NCBI GenBank assembly: GCA_947568835.1
Contig: CANOQG010000007.1
Location: forward strand, 2,294,001-2,358,000
Reading direction: 5' to 3'
DNA length: 64,000 nucleotides
DNA from: Protonemura montana
Lineage: Eukaryota > Arthropoda > Insecta > Plecoptera > Nemouridae
The notes under the pieces are model-generated. The model did no database searches, had not been told where the DNA came from, and was given only the letters and a program-made list of their open reading frames with translations. Positions 24,747 to 37,641 of this stretch are shown here, in pieces; position 1 is the stretch's first letter; each line of letters begins with the position of its first letter. The position numbers and the translations under genes are program-made.

Positions 24747-27700
24747 TAATGCCCCATGTCCTGCTCCATGTCCTCCCCCTGTCCTGCCCTCTATCTTATG
24801 TCCAGCCCCATGTCCTGCCTCATGGCCTGCCCCATGTCCTGCCCTATGTCCTGTCCCATGTCCTGCCCCATTTCCTGCCCCATGTCCTGCTCCATGTCCT
24901 GCCCCATGTCCTGCCCCATGTCCCGCTCCATGTCCTCCCCATGTCCTGCCTCATGTCCCATGTCCTGCCCCATGTCCTGCCCCATGTCCTGTCCCATGTC
25001 CTGCCCCATGTTTTGCCCCATGTCCTGTCCAATGTCCTGCCTCATGTCCTGCCCCATGTCCTGCCTTATGTCCTGCCCCATGTCCTGCCCCATGTCCTGT
25101 CCCATGTCCTGCCCCATGTCATGCCCCATGTCCTGCCCCATGTCCTGCCCCATGTCCCATGTCCTGCCCCATGTCCTGCCCTTTGTCCTGTCCCATTTCC
25201 TGCCCCATGTCCTGCCCCATGTCCTGCCCCATGTCCTGCCCCATGTCCTGCCCCATGTCTTGCCCCATGTCCCATGTCCTGCCCCATGTCCTGCCCCATG
25301 TCCTGCCCCATGTCCTTCCCTATGTCCTGTCCCATGTCCTGCCCCATGTCCTGCCCCATGTCCTGCTCCATGTCCTCCCCCTGTCCTGCCCCATGTCCCA
25401 TGTCCTGCCCCATGTCCTGCCCCATGTCCTGCCCCATGTCCTGCCCTATGTCTTGTCCCATGTCCTGCCCAATGTCCTGCCCCATGTCCTGCCCTATGTC
25501 CTGCCCCTTGTCTTGCCCCATGTCCCATGTCCTGCCCCATGTCCTGCCCCATGTCCTGCCCCATGTCCTGCCCTATGTCCTGCCCCATGTCCTGCCCCAT
25601 GTCCTGCTCCATATCCTGCCCCATGTCCTGCCCCATGTCCCATGTCATGCCCCATGTCCTGCCCCATGTCCTGCCCCATGTCCTGTCCCATGACCTGCTC
25701 TATGTCCTGCCCCATGTCTTGCCCCATGTCCCATGTCCTGCCTCATGTCCTGCCCCATGTCCTGCCCCATGTCCTGCCCCATGTCCTGCCCCATGTCCTG
25801 CCCCATGTCCTGCCCTATGTCCTGCCCCATGTCCTGCCCCATGTCCTGCCCTATGTCCTGTCCCATGTCCTGTCCCATGTCATGTCCCATGTCCTGCTCC
25901 ATGTCCTCCCCCTGTCCTGCCCTATGTCTTATGTCCTGCCCCATGTCCTGCCTCATGGCCTGCCCCATGTCCTGCCCTACGTCCTGTCCCATGTCCTGCC
26001 CCATTTCCTGCCCCATATCCTGCTCCATGTCCTGCCCCATGTCCTGCCCCATGTCCCGCTCCATGTCCTCCCCCTGTCCTGCCTCATGTCCCATGTCCTG
26101 TCCCATGTCCTGTCCCATGTCCTGCCCCATGTTTTGCCCCATGTCCTGTCCAATGTCCTGCCTCATGTCCTGCCCCATGTCCTGCCCCATGTCCTGCCCC
26201 ATGTCCTGCCCCATGTCCTGTCCCATGTCCTGCCCCATGTCATGCCCCATGTCCTGCCCCATGTCCTGCCCCATGTCCCATGTCCTGCCCCATGTCCTGC
26301 CCTTTGTCCTGTCCCATTTCCTGCCCCATGTCCTGCCCCATGTCCTGCCCCATGTCCTGCCCCATGTCCTGCCCCATGTCTTGCCCCATGTCCCATGTCC
26401 TGCCCCATGTCCTGCCCCATGTCCTGCCCCATGTCCTTCCCTATGTCCTGTCCCATGTCCTGCCCCATGTCCTGCCCCATGTCCTGCTCCATGTCCTCCC
26501 CCTGTCCTGCCCCATGTCCCATGTCCTGCCCCATGTCCTGCCCCATGTCCTGCCCCATGTCCTGCCCTATGTCTTGTCCCATGTCCTGCTCCATGTCCTG
26601 CCCCATGTCCTGCCCTATGTCCTGCCCCATGTCTTGCCCCATGTCCCATGTCCTGCCCCATGTCCTGCCCCATGTCCTGCCCCATGTCCTGCCCTATGTC
26701 CTGCCCCATGTCCTGCCCCTTGTCCTTCCCCATGTCCTGCTCCTTGTCCTGCCCCATGTCCCATGTCCTGCCCCATTTCCTGCCCCATGTCCTGCCCCAT
26801 GTCCTGCCCCATGTCCTGCCCCATGTCCTGTCCCATGTCCTGCCCCATGTCCTGCCCCATGTCCTGCCCCTAGTCCTGCCCTATGTCATGTCCCATGTCC
26901 TGCCCCATGTCCTGCCCCATGTCCTGTCCCATGTCCTGCCTCATGTCCTGCCCCATGTCCTGCCCTATGTCCTGCCCCATGTCCTGCCCCATGTCCTGCC
27001 CCATGTCCTGCCCTATGTCCTGCCCCATGTCCTGCCCTATGTCCTGTCCCATGTCCTGCTCCATGTCCTGCCCCATGTCCTGCCCCATGTCCCATGTCCT
27101 GCCCCATGTCCTGCCCCATGTCCTGCCCCATGTCATGCCCCATGTCCTGCCCCATGTCCTGCCCCATTTCCTATGTCCTGCCTCATGTCCTGCCCCTTGT
27201 CCTGTCCTATTTCCTGCCCCATGTCCTGCCCCATGTCCTGCCCCGTGTCCTGCCCCATGTCCTGCCCCATGTTCTGCCCCATGTCCTGCCCCATGTCTTG
27301 CCCCATGTCCCATGTCCTGCCCCATGTCCTGCCCCATGTCCTGCCCCATGTCCTTCCCTATGTCCTGTCCCATGTCCTGCCCCATGTCCTGCCCCATGTC
27401 CTGCCCCATGTCCTGCTCCATGTCCTTCCCCTGTCCAGCCCCATGTCCCATGTCCTGCCCCATGTCCTGCCACATGTCCTGCCCCATGTCCTGCCATATG
27501 TCCTGTCCCATGTCCTGCCCCATGTCCTGCCCTATGTCCTGCCCCATGTCCTGCCCCATGTCCTGCTCCATGTCCTGCCCCATGTCCTGCCCCATGTCCA
27601 ATGTCTTGCCCCATATCCTGCCCTATGTCCTGCCCCATGTCCTGCCCCATGTCCTGCCCATGTCCTGTCCCATGTCCTGCCCCATGTCATGCCCCATGTC

Positions 27701-28079
27701 CTGCCCCATGTCCTGCCCCATGTCCTATGTCCTGCCCCATGTCCTGCCCCTTGTCCTGTCCCATTTCCTGCCCCATGTCCTGCCCCATGTCCTGACCCAT
27801 GTCCTGCCCCATGTCCTGCCCCATGTCCTGCCCCATGTCCTGCCCCATGTCCTGCCCCATGTCCCATGTCCTGCCCCATGTCCTGCCCCTTGTCCTGTCC
27901 CATTTCCTGCCCCATGTCCTACCCCATGTCCTGCCCCATGTCCTGCCCCATGTCCTGCCCCATGTCCTGCCTCATGTCCTGCCCCATGTCTTGCCCCATG
28001 TCCCATGTCCTGCCCCATGTCCTGCCCCATGTTCTGCCCCATGTCCTGCCCTATGTCCTGTCTTATGTCCTGCCCCATG
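24747..28079 (+). repeat. Type I HOR, copy b (3,333 bp)
   Basis: Landmarks are TAA 24,747, TGA 25,691, TAG 26,871 and TGA 27,793. All repeat 3,333 bp later in copy c. The length is not a multiple of 12, as expected from the 7- and 11-bp units inside. Over 1,109 codons of one + frame (24,466-27,795 against 27,799-31,128) I see about seven or eight residue differences, so nucleotide identity is probably above 99%. A rough eye count only. Confidence 0.88.
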
Positions 28080-31000
28080 TAATGCCCCATGTCCTGCTCC
28101 ATGTCCTCCCCCTGTCCTGCCCTCTATCTTATGTCCAGCCCCATGTCCTGCCTCATGGCCTGCCCCATGTCCTGCCCTATGTCCTGTCCCATGTCCTGCC
28201 CCATTTCCTGCCCCATGTCCTGCTCCATGTCCTGCCCCATGTCCTGCCCCATGTCCCGCTCCATGTCCTCCCCATGTCCTGCCTCATGTCCCATGTCCTG
28301 CCCCATGTCCTGCCCCATGTCCTGTCCCATGTCCTGCCCCATGTTTTGCCCCATGTCCTGTCCAATGTCCTGCCTCATGTCCTGCCCCATGTCCTGCCCC
28401 ATGTCCTGCCCCATGTCCTGCCCCATGTCCTGTCCCATGTCCTGCCCCATGTCATGCCCCATGTCCTGCCCCATGTCCTGCCCCATGTCCCATGTCCTGC
28501 CCCATGTCCTGCCCTTTGTCCTGTCCCATTTCCTGCCCCATGTCCTGCCCCATGTCCTGCCCCATGTCCTGCCCCATGTCCTGCCCCATGTCTTGCCCCA
28601 TGTCCCATGTCCTGCCCCATGTCCTGCCCCATGTCCTGCCCCATGTCCTTCCCTATGTCCTGTCCCATGTCCTGCCCCATGTCCTGCCCCATGTCCTGCT
28701 CCATGTCCTCCCCCTGTCCTGCCCCATGTCCCATGTCCTGCCCCATGTCCTGCCCCATGTCCTGCCCCATGTCCTGCCCTATGTCTTGTCCCATGTCCTG
28801 CCCAATGTCCTGCCCCATGTCCTGCCCTATGTCCTGCCCCTTGTCTTGCCCCATGTCCCATGTCCTGCCCCATGTCCTGCCCCATGTCCTGCCCCATGTC
28901 CTGCCCTATGTCCTGCCCCATGTCCTGCCCCATGTCCTGCTCCATGTCCTGCCCCATGTCCTGCCCCATGTCCCATGTCATGCCCCATGTCCTGCCCCAT
29001 GTCCTGCCCCATGTCCTGTCCCATGACCTGCTCTATGTCCTGCCCCATGTCTTGCCCCATGTCCCATGTCCTGCCTCATGTCCTGCCCCATGTCCTGCCC
29101 CATGTCCTGCCCCATGTCCTGCCCCATGTCCTGCCCCATGTCCTGCCCTATGTCCTGCCCCATGTCCTGCCCCATGTCCTGCCCTATGTCCTGTCCCATG
29201 TCCTGTCCCATGTCATGTCCCATGTCCTGCTCCATGTCCTCCCCCTGTCCTGCCCTATGTCTTATGTCCTGCCCCATGTCCTGCCTCATGGCCTGCCCCA
29301 TGTCCTGCCCTACGTCCTGTCCCATGTCCTGCCCCATTTCCTGCCCCATATCCTGCTCCATGTCCTGCCCCATGTCCTGCCCCATGTCCCGCTCCATGTC
29401 CTCCCCCTGTCCTGCCTCATGTCCCATGTCCTGTCCCATGTCCTGTCCCATGTCCTGCCCCATGTTTTGCCCCATGTCCTGTCCAATGTCCTGCCTCATG
29501 TCCTGCCCCATGTCCTGCCCCATGTCCTGCCCCATGTCCTGCCCCATGTCCTGTCCCATGTCCTGCCCCATGTCATGCCCCATGTCCTGCCCCATGTCCT
29601 GCCCCATGTCCCATGTCCTGCCCCATGTCCTGCCCTTTGTCCTGTCCCATTTCCTGCCCCATGTCCTGCCCCATGTCCTGCCCCATGTCCTGCCCCATGT
29701 CCTGCCCCATGTCTTGCCCCATGTCCCATGTCCTGCCCCATGTCCTGCCCCATGTCCTGCCCCATGTCCTTCCCTATGTCCTGTCCCATGTCCTGCCCCA
29801 TGTCCTGCCCCATGTCCTGCTCCATGTCCTCCCCCTGTCCTGCCCCATGTCCCATGTCCTGCCCCATGTCCTGCCCCATGTCCTGCCCCATGTCCTGCCC
29901 TATGTCTTGTCCCATGTCCTGCCCCATGTCCTGCCCCATGTCCTGCCCTATGTCCTGCCCCATGTCTTGCCCCATGTCCCATGTCCTGCCCCAAGTCCTG
30001 CCCCATGTCCTGCCCCATGTCCTGCCCTATGTCCTGCCCCATGTCCTGCCCCTTGTCCTTCCCCATGTCCTGCTCCTTGTCCTGCCCCATGTCCCATGTC
30101 CTGCCCCATTTCCTGCCCCATGTCCTGCCCCATGTCCTGCCCCATGTCCTGCCCCATGTCCTGTCCCATGTCCTGCCCCATGTCCTGCCCCATGTCCTGC
30201 CCCTAGTCCTGCCCTATGTCATGTCCCATGTCCTGCCCCATGTCCTGCCCCATGTCCTGTCCCATGTCCTGCCTCATGTCCTGCCCCATGTCCTGCCCTA
30301 TGTCCTGCCCCATGTCCTGCCCCATGTCCTGCCCCATGTCCTGCCCTATGTCCTGCCCCATGTCCTGCCCTATGTTCTGTCCCATGTCCTGCTCCATGTC
30401 CTGCCCCATGTCCTGCCCCATGTCCCATGTCCTGCCCCATGTCCTGCCCCATGTCCTGCCCCATGTCATGCCCCATGTCCTGCCCCATGTCCTGCCCCAT
30501 GTCCCATGTCCTGCCTCATGTCCTGCCCCTTGTCCTGTCCTATTTCCTGCCCCATGTCCTGCCCCATGTCCTGCCCCGTGTCCTGCCCCATGTCCTGCCC
30601 CATGTTCTGCCCCATGTCCTGCCCCATGTCTTGCCCCATGTCCCATGTCCTGCCCCATGTCCTGCCCCATGTCCTGCCCCATGTCCTTCCCTATGTCCTG
30701 TCCCATGTCCTGCCCCATGTCCTGCCCCATGTCCTGCCCCATGTCCTGCTCCATGTCCTTCCCCTGTCCAGCCCCATGTCCCATGTCCTGCCCCATGTCC
30801 TGCCACATGTCCTGCCCCATGTCCTGCCATATGTCCTGTCCCATGTCCTGCCCCATGTCCTGCCCTATGTCCTGCCCCATGTCCTGCCCCATGTCCTGCT
30901 CCATGTCCTGCCCCATGTCCTGCCCCATGTCCAATGTCTTGCCCCATATCCTGCCCTATGTCCTGCCCCATGTCCTGCCCCATGTCCTGCCTATGTCCTG

Positions 31001-31412
31001 TCCCATGTCCTGCCCCATGTCATGCCCCATGTCCTGCCCCATGTCCTGCCCCATGTCCTATGTCCTGCCCCATGTCCTGCCCCTTGTCCTGTCCCATTTC
31101 CTGCCCCATGTCCTGCCCCATGTCCTGACCCATGTCCTGCCCCATGTCCTGCCCCATGTCCTGCCCCATGTCCTGCCCCATGTCCTGCCCCATGTCCCAT
31201 GTCCTGCCCCATGTCCTGCCCCTTGTCCTGTCCCATTTCCTGCCCCATGTCCTACCCCATGTCCTGCCCCATGTCCTGCCCCATGTCCTGCCCCATGTCC
31301 TGCCTCATGTCCTGCCCCATGTCTTGCCCCATGTCCCATGTCCTGCCCCATGTCCTGCCCCATGTTCTGCCCCATGTCCTGCCCTATGTCCTGTCTTATG
31401 TCCTGCCCCATG
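28080..31412 (+). repeat. Type I HOR, copy c (3,333 bp)
   Basis: Landmarks are TAA 28,080, TGA 29,024, TAG 30,204 and TGA 31,126, exactly 3,333 bp after copy b. Private changes include CCAAG near 29,994, ATGTTCTG near 30,374 and CTGCCTATG near 30,990. The segment from about 29,024 onward recurs at 33,617 with offset 4,593, then 4,592. Confidence 0.88.
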
Positions 31413-32648
31413 TAATGCCCCATGTCCTGCTCCATGTCCTCCCCCTGTCCTGCCCTCTATCTTATGTCCAGCCCCATGTCCTGCCTCATGGCCTGCCCCA
31501 TGTCCTGCCCTATGTCCTGTCCCATGTCCTGCCCCATTTCCTGCCCCATGTCCTGCTCCATGTCCTGCCCCATGTCCTGCCCCATGTCCCGCTCCATGTC
31601 CTCCCCATGTCCTGCCTCATGTCCCATGTCCTGCCCCATGTCCTGCCCCATGTCCTGTCCCATGTCCTGCCCCATGTTTTGCCCCATGTCCTGTCCAATG
31701 TCCTGCCTCATGTCCTGCCCCATGTCCTGCCCCATGTCCTGCCCCATGTCCTGCCCCATGTCCTGTCCCATGTCCTGCCCCATGTCATGCCCCATGTCCT
31801 GCCCCATGTCCTGCCCCATGTCCCATGTCCTGCCCCATGTCCTGCCCTTTGTCCTGTCCCATTTCCTGCCCCATGTCCTGCCCCATGTCCTGCCCCATGT
31901 CCTGCCCCATGTCCTGCCCCATGTCTTGCCCCATGTTCCATGTCCTGCCCCATGTCCTGCCCCATGTCCTGCCCCATGTCCTTCCCTATGTCCTGTCCCA
32001 TGTCCTGCCCCATGTCCTGCCCCATGTCCTGCTCCATGTCCTCCCCCTGTCCTGCCCCATGTCCCATGTCCTGCATCATGTCCTGCCCCATGTCCTGCCC
32101 CATGTCCTGCCCTATGTCTTGTCCCATGTCCTGCCCCATGTCCTGCCCCATGTCCTGCCCTATGTCCTGCCCCATGTCTTGCCCCATGTCCCATGTCCTG
32201 CCCCATGTCCTGCCCCATGTCCTGCCCCATGTCCTGCCCTATGTCCTGCCCCATGTCCTGCCCCTTGTCCTGCCCCATGTCCTGCTCCATGTCCTGCCCC
32301 ATGTCCCATGTCCTGCCCCTTGTCCTGCCCCATGTCCTGCTCCATGTCCTGCCCCATGTCCCATGTCCTGCTCCATGTCCTTCCCCTGTCCAGCCCCATG
32401 TCCCATGTCCTGCCCCATGTCCTGCCACATGTCCTGCCCTATGTCCTGTCCCATGTCCTGCCCCTTGTCCTGCCCCATGTCCTGCTCCATGTCCTGCCCC
32501 ATGTCCCATGTCCTGCTCCATGTCCTTCCCCTGTCCAGCCCCATGTCCCATGTCCTGCCCCATGTCCTGCCACATGTCCTGCCCCATATCCTGCCCCATG
32601 TCCTGCCCCATGTCCTGCCCTATGTCCTGTCTTATGTCCTGCCCCATG
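31413..32648 (+). repeat. Type I HOR, copy d, cut short (1,236 bp)
   Basis: After the TAA landmark at 31,413 the sequence follows copy c at 3,333-bp offset to about 32,240. It then switches to the CTGTCCAGCCCC-rich material typical of 16.9-21.4 kb, until the next TAA at 32,649. It carries a CCTGCATCATG unit near 32,080 that copies a to c lack but which recurs in the type II region. The break near 32,240 is a recombination junction. Confidence 0.78.
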
Positions 32649-35600
32649 TAATGCCCCATGTCCTGCTCCATGTCCTCCCCCTGTCCTGCCCTATGTCTTA
32701 TGTCCTGCCCCATGTCCTGCCTCATGGCCTGCCCCATGTCCTGCCCTATGTCCTGTCCCATGTCCTGCCCCATTTCCTGCCCCATGTCCTGCTCCATGTC
32801 CTGCCCCATGTCCTGCCCCATGTCCCGCTCCATGTCCTCCCCCTGTCCTGCCTCATGTCCCATGTCCTGCCCCATGTCCTGCCCCATGTCCTGCCCCATG
32901 TCCTGCCCCATGTCCTGTTTCATGTCCTGCCCCATGTTTTGCCCCATGTCCTGTCCAATGTCCTGCCTCATGTCCTGCCCCATGTCCTGCCCCATGTCCT
33001 GCCCCATGTCCTGCCCCATGTCCTGTCCCATGTCCTGCCCCATGTCATGCCCCATGTCCTGCCCCATGTCCTGCCCCATGTCCCATGTCCTGCCCCATGT
33101 CCTGCCCTTTGTCCTGTCCCATTTCCTGCCCCATGTCCTGCCCCATGTCCTGCCCCATGTCCTGCCCCATGTCCTGCCCCATGTCTTGCCCCATGTCCCA
33201 TGTCCTGCCCCATGTCCTGCCCCATGTCCTGCCCCATGTCCTTCCCTATGTCCTGTCCCATGTCCTGCCCCATGTCCTGCCCCATGTCCTGCTCCATGTC
33301 CTCCCCCTGTCCTGCCCCATGTCCCATGTCCTGCCCCATGTCCTGCCCCATGTCCTGCCCCATGTCCTGCCCTATGTCTTGTCCCATGTCCTGCCCAATG
33401 TCCTGCCCCATGTCCTGCCCTATGTCCTGCCCCTTGTCCTGCCCCATGTCCCATGTCCTGCCCCATGTCCTGCCCCATGTCCTGCCCCATGTCCTGCCCT
33501 ATGTCCTGCCCCATGTCCTGCCCCATGTCCTGCTCCATGTCCTGCCCCATGTCCTGCCCCATGTCCCATGTCATGCCCCATGTCCTGCCCCATGTCCTGC
33601 CCCATGTCCTGTCCCATGACCTGCTCTATGTCCTGCCCCATGTCTTGCCCCATGTCCCATGTCCTGCCTCATGTCCTGCCCCATGTCCTGCCCCATGTCC
33701 TGCCCCATGTCCTGCCCCATGTCCTGCCCCATGTCCTGCCCTATGTCCTGCCCCATGTCCTGCCCCATGTCCTGCCCTATGTCCTGTCCCATGTCCTGTC
33801 CCATGTCATGTCCCATGTCCTGCTCCATGTCCTCCCCCTGTCCTGCCCTATGTCTTATGTCCTGCCCCATGTCCTGCCTCATGGCCTGCCCCATGTCCTG
33901 CCCTACGTCCTGTCCCATGTCCTGCCCCATTTCCTGCCCCATATCCTGCTCCATGTCCTGCCCCATGTCCTGCCCCATGTCCCGCTCCATGTCCTCCCCC
34001 TGTCCTGCCTCATGTCCCATGTCCTGTCCCATGTCCTGTCCCATGTCCTGCCCCATGTTTTGCCCCATGTCCTGTCCAATGTCCTGCCTCATGTCCTGCC
34101 CCATGTCCTGCCCCATGTCCTGCCCCATGTCCTGCCCCATGTCCTGTCCCATGTCCTGCCCCATGTCATGCCCCATGTCCTGCCCCATGTCCTGCCCCAT
34201 GTCCCATGTCCTGCCCCATGTCCTGCCCTTTGTCCTGTCCCATTTCCTGCCCCATGTCCTGCCCCATGTCCTGCCCCATGTCCTGCCCCATGTCCTGCCC
34301 CATGTCTTGCCCCATGTCCCATGTCCTGCCCCATGTCCTGCCCCATGTCCTGCCCCATGTCCTTCCCTATGTCCTGTCCCATGTCCTGCCCCATGTCCTG
34401 CCCCATGTCCTGCTCCATGTCCTCCCCCTGTCCTGCCCCATGTCCCATGTCCTGCCCCATGTCCTGCCCCATGTCCTGCCCCATGTCCTGCCCTATGTCT
34501 TGTCCCATGTCCTGCCCCATGTCCTGCCCCATGTCCTGCCCTATGTCCTGCCCCATGTCTTGCCCCATGTCCCATGTCCTGCCCCATGTCCTGCCCCATG
34601 TCCTGCCCTATGTCCTGCCCTATGTCCTGCCCCATGTCCTGCCCCTTGTCCTTCCCCATGTCCTGCTCCATGTCCTGCCCCATGTCCCATGTCCTGCCCC
34701 ATTTCCTGCCCCATGTCCTGCCCCATGTCCTGCCCCATGTCCTGCCCCATGTCCTGTCCCATGTCCTGCCCCATGTCCTGCCCCATGTCCTGCCCCTAGT
34801 CCTGCCCTATGTCCTGTCCCATGTCCTGCCCCATGTCCTGCCCCATGTCCTGTCCCATGTCCTGCCTCATGTCCTGCCCCATGTCCTGCCCTATGTCCTG
34901 CCCCATGTCCTGCCCCATGTCCTGCCCCATGTCCTGCCCTATGTCCTGCCCCATGTCCTGCCCTATGTCCTGTCCCATGTCCTGCTCCATGTCCTGCCCC
35001 ATGTCCTGCCCCATGTCCCATGTCCTGCCCCATGTCCTGCCCCATGTCCTGCCCATGTCATGCCCCATGTCCTGCCCCATGTCCTGCCCCATGTCCCATG
35101 TCCTGCCTCATGTCCTGCCCCTTGTCCTGTCCTATTTCCTGCCCCATGTCCTGCCCCATGTCCTGCCCCGTGTCCTGCCCCATGTCCTGCCCCATGTTCT
35201 GCCCCATGTCCTGCCCCATGTCTTGCCCCATGTCCCATGTCCTGCCCCATGTCCTGCCCCATGTCCTGCCCCATGTCCTTCCCTATGTCCTGTCCCATGT
35301 CCTGCCCCATGTCCTGCCCCATGTCCTGCCCCATGTCCTGCTCCATGTCCTTCCCCTGTCCAGCCCCATGTCCCATGTCCTGCCCCATGTCCTGCCACAT
35401 GTCCTGCCCCATGTCCTGCCATATGTCCTGTCCCATGTCCTGCCCCATGTCCTGCCCTATGTCCTGCCCCATGTCCTGCCCCATGTCCTGCTCCATGTCC
35501 TGCCCCATGTCCTGCCCCATGTCCAATGTCTTGCCCCATATCCTGCCCTATGTCCTGCCCCATGTCCTGCCCCATGTCCTGCCCATGTCCTGTCCCATGT

Positions 35601-36004
35601 CCTGCCCCATGTCATGCCCCATGTCCTGCCCCATGTCCTGCCCCATGTCCTATGTCCTGCCCCATGTCCTGCCCCTTGTCCTGTCCCATTTCCTGCCCCA
35701 TGTCCTGCCCCATGTCCTGACCCATGTCCTGCCCCATGTCCTGCCCCATGTCCTGCCCCATGTCCTGCCCCATGTCCTGCCCCATGTCCCATGTCCTGCC
35801 CCATGTCCTGCCCCTTGTCCTGTCCCATTTCCTGCCCCATGTCCTACCCCATGTCCTGCCCCATGTCCTGCCCCATGTCCTGCCCCATGTCCTGCCTCAT
35901 GTCCTGCCCCATGTCTTGCCCCATGTCCCATGTCCTGCCCCATGTCCTGCCCCATGTTCTGCCCCATGTCCTGCCCTATGTCCTGTCTTATGTCCTGCCC
36001 CATG
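32649..36004 (+). repeat. Type I HOR, copy e (3,356 bp)
   Basis: Landmarks are TAA 32,649, TGA 33,617, TAG 34,797 and TGA 35,718. They match copy a at offset 11,259, dropping to 11,258 after an 11-bp unit near 35,052. It shares the CTGTTTCATG units near 32,920 with copy a, so it derives from that 3,357-bp form rather than from its nearer neighbours b or c. Part from 34,797 onward is also the start of the 17.4-kb duplicated block. Confidence 0.84.
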
Positions 36005-37482
36005 TAATGCCCCATGTCCTGCTCCATGTCCTCCCCCTGTCCTGCCCTCTATCTTATGTCCAGCCCCATGTCCTGCCTCATGGCCTGCCCCATGTCCTGC
36101 CCTATGTCCTGTCCCATGTCCTGCCCCATTTCCTGCCCCATGTCCTGCTCCATGTCCTGCCCCATGTCCTGCCTCATGTCCCGCTCCATGTCCTCCCCAT
36201 GTCCTGCCTCATGTCCCATGTCCTGCCCCATGTCCTGCCCCATGTCCTGTCCCATGTCCTGCCCCATGTTTTGCCCCATGTCCTGTCCAATGTCCTGCCT
36301 CATGTCCTGCCCCATGTCCTGCCCCATGTCCTGCCCCATGTCCTGCCCCATGTCCTGTCCCATGTCCTGCCCCATGTCATGCCCCATGTCCTGCCCCATG
36401 TCCTGCCCCATGCCCCATGTCCTGCCCCATGTCCTGCCCTTTGTCCTGTCCCATTTCCTGCCCCATGTCCTGCCCCATGTCCTGCCCCATGTCCTGCCCC
36501 ATGTCCTGCCCCATGTCTTGCCCCATGTTCCATGTCCTGCCCCATGTCCTGCCCCATGTCCTGCCCCATGTCCTTCCCTTTGTCCTGTCCCATGTCCTGC
36601 CCCATGTCCTGCCCCATGTCCTGCTCCATGTCCTCCCCCTGTCCTGCCCCATGTCCCATGTCCTGCATCATGTCCTGCCCCATGTCCTGCCCCATGTCCT
36701 GCCCTATGTCTTGTCCCATGTCCTGCCCCATGTCCTGCCCCATGTCCTGCCCTATGTCCTGCCCCATGTCTTGCCCCATGTCCCATGTCCTGCCCCATGT
36801 CCTGCCCCATGTCCTGCCCCATGTCCTGCCCTATGTCCTGCCCCATGTCCTGCCCCTTGTCCTGCCCCATGTCCTGCTCCATGTCCTGCCCCATGTCCCA
36901 TGTCCTGCCCCATTTCCTGCCCCATGTCCTGCCCCATGTCCTGTCCCATGTCCTGCCTCATGTCCTGCCCCATGTCCTGCCCTATGTCCTGCCCCATGCC
37001 CTGCCCCATGTCCTGCCCCATGTCCTGCCCTATGTCCTGCCCCATGTCCTGCCCTATGTCCTGTCCCATGTCCTGCTCCATGTCCTGCCCCATGTCCTGC
37101 CCCATGTCCCATGTCTTGCCCCATGTCCTGCCCCATGTCCTGCCCCATGTCCTGCCCTATGTCCTGCCCCATGTCCTGCCCTATGTCCTGTCCCATGTCC
37201 TGCTCCATGTCCTGCCCCATGTCCTGCCCCATGTCCCATGTCCTGCCCCATGTCCTGCCCCATGTCCCATGTCCTGCCCCATGTCCTGCCCCTTGTCCTG
37301 TCCCATTTCCTGCCCCATGTCCTACCCCATGTCCTGCCCCATGTCCTGCCCCATGTCCTGCCCCATGTCCTGCCTCATGTCCTGCCCCATGTCTTGCCCC
37401 ATGTCCCATGTCCTGCCCCATGTCCTGCCCCATGTCCTGCCCCATGTCCTGCCCTATGTCCTGTCTTATGTCCTGCCCCATG
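36005..37482 (+). repeat. Type I HOR, copy f, cut short (1,478 bp), transition to type II
   Basis: The copy starts at TAA 36,005 and follows 31,413-32,318 at offset 4,592 to about 36,910. It then joins a segment with a CCCCATGCCCTG unit (near 36,996) that is typical of type II copies, and reaches the next TAA at 37,483. The same 1,478-bp TAA-to-TAA interval recurs at 53,432-54,909, so this hybrid formed once and was later copied. Confidence 0.8.
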
Positions 37483-37641
37483 TAATGCCCCATGTCCTGC
37501 TCCATGTCCTCCCCCTGTCCTGCCCCATGTCCCATGTCCTGCCCCATTTCCTGCCCCATGTCCTGCCCCATGTCCTGCCCCATGTCCTGCCCCATGTCCT
37601 GTCCCATGTCCTGCCCCATGTCCTGCCCCATGTCCTGCCCC

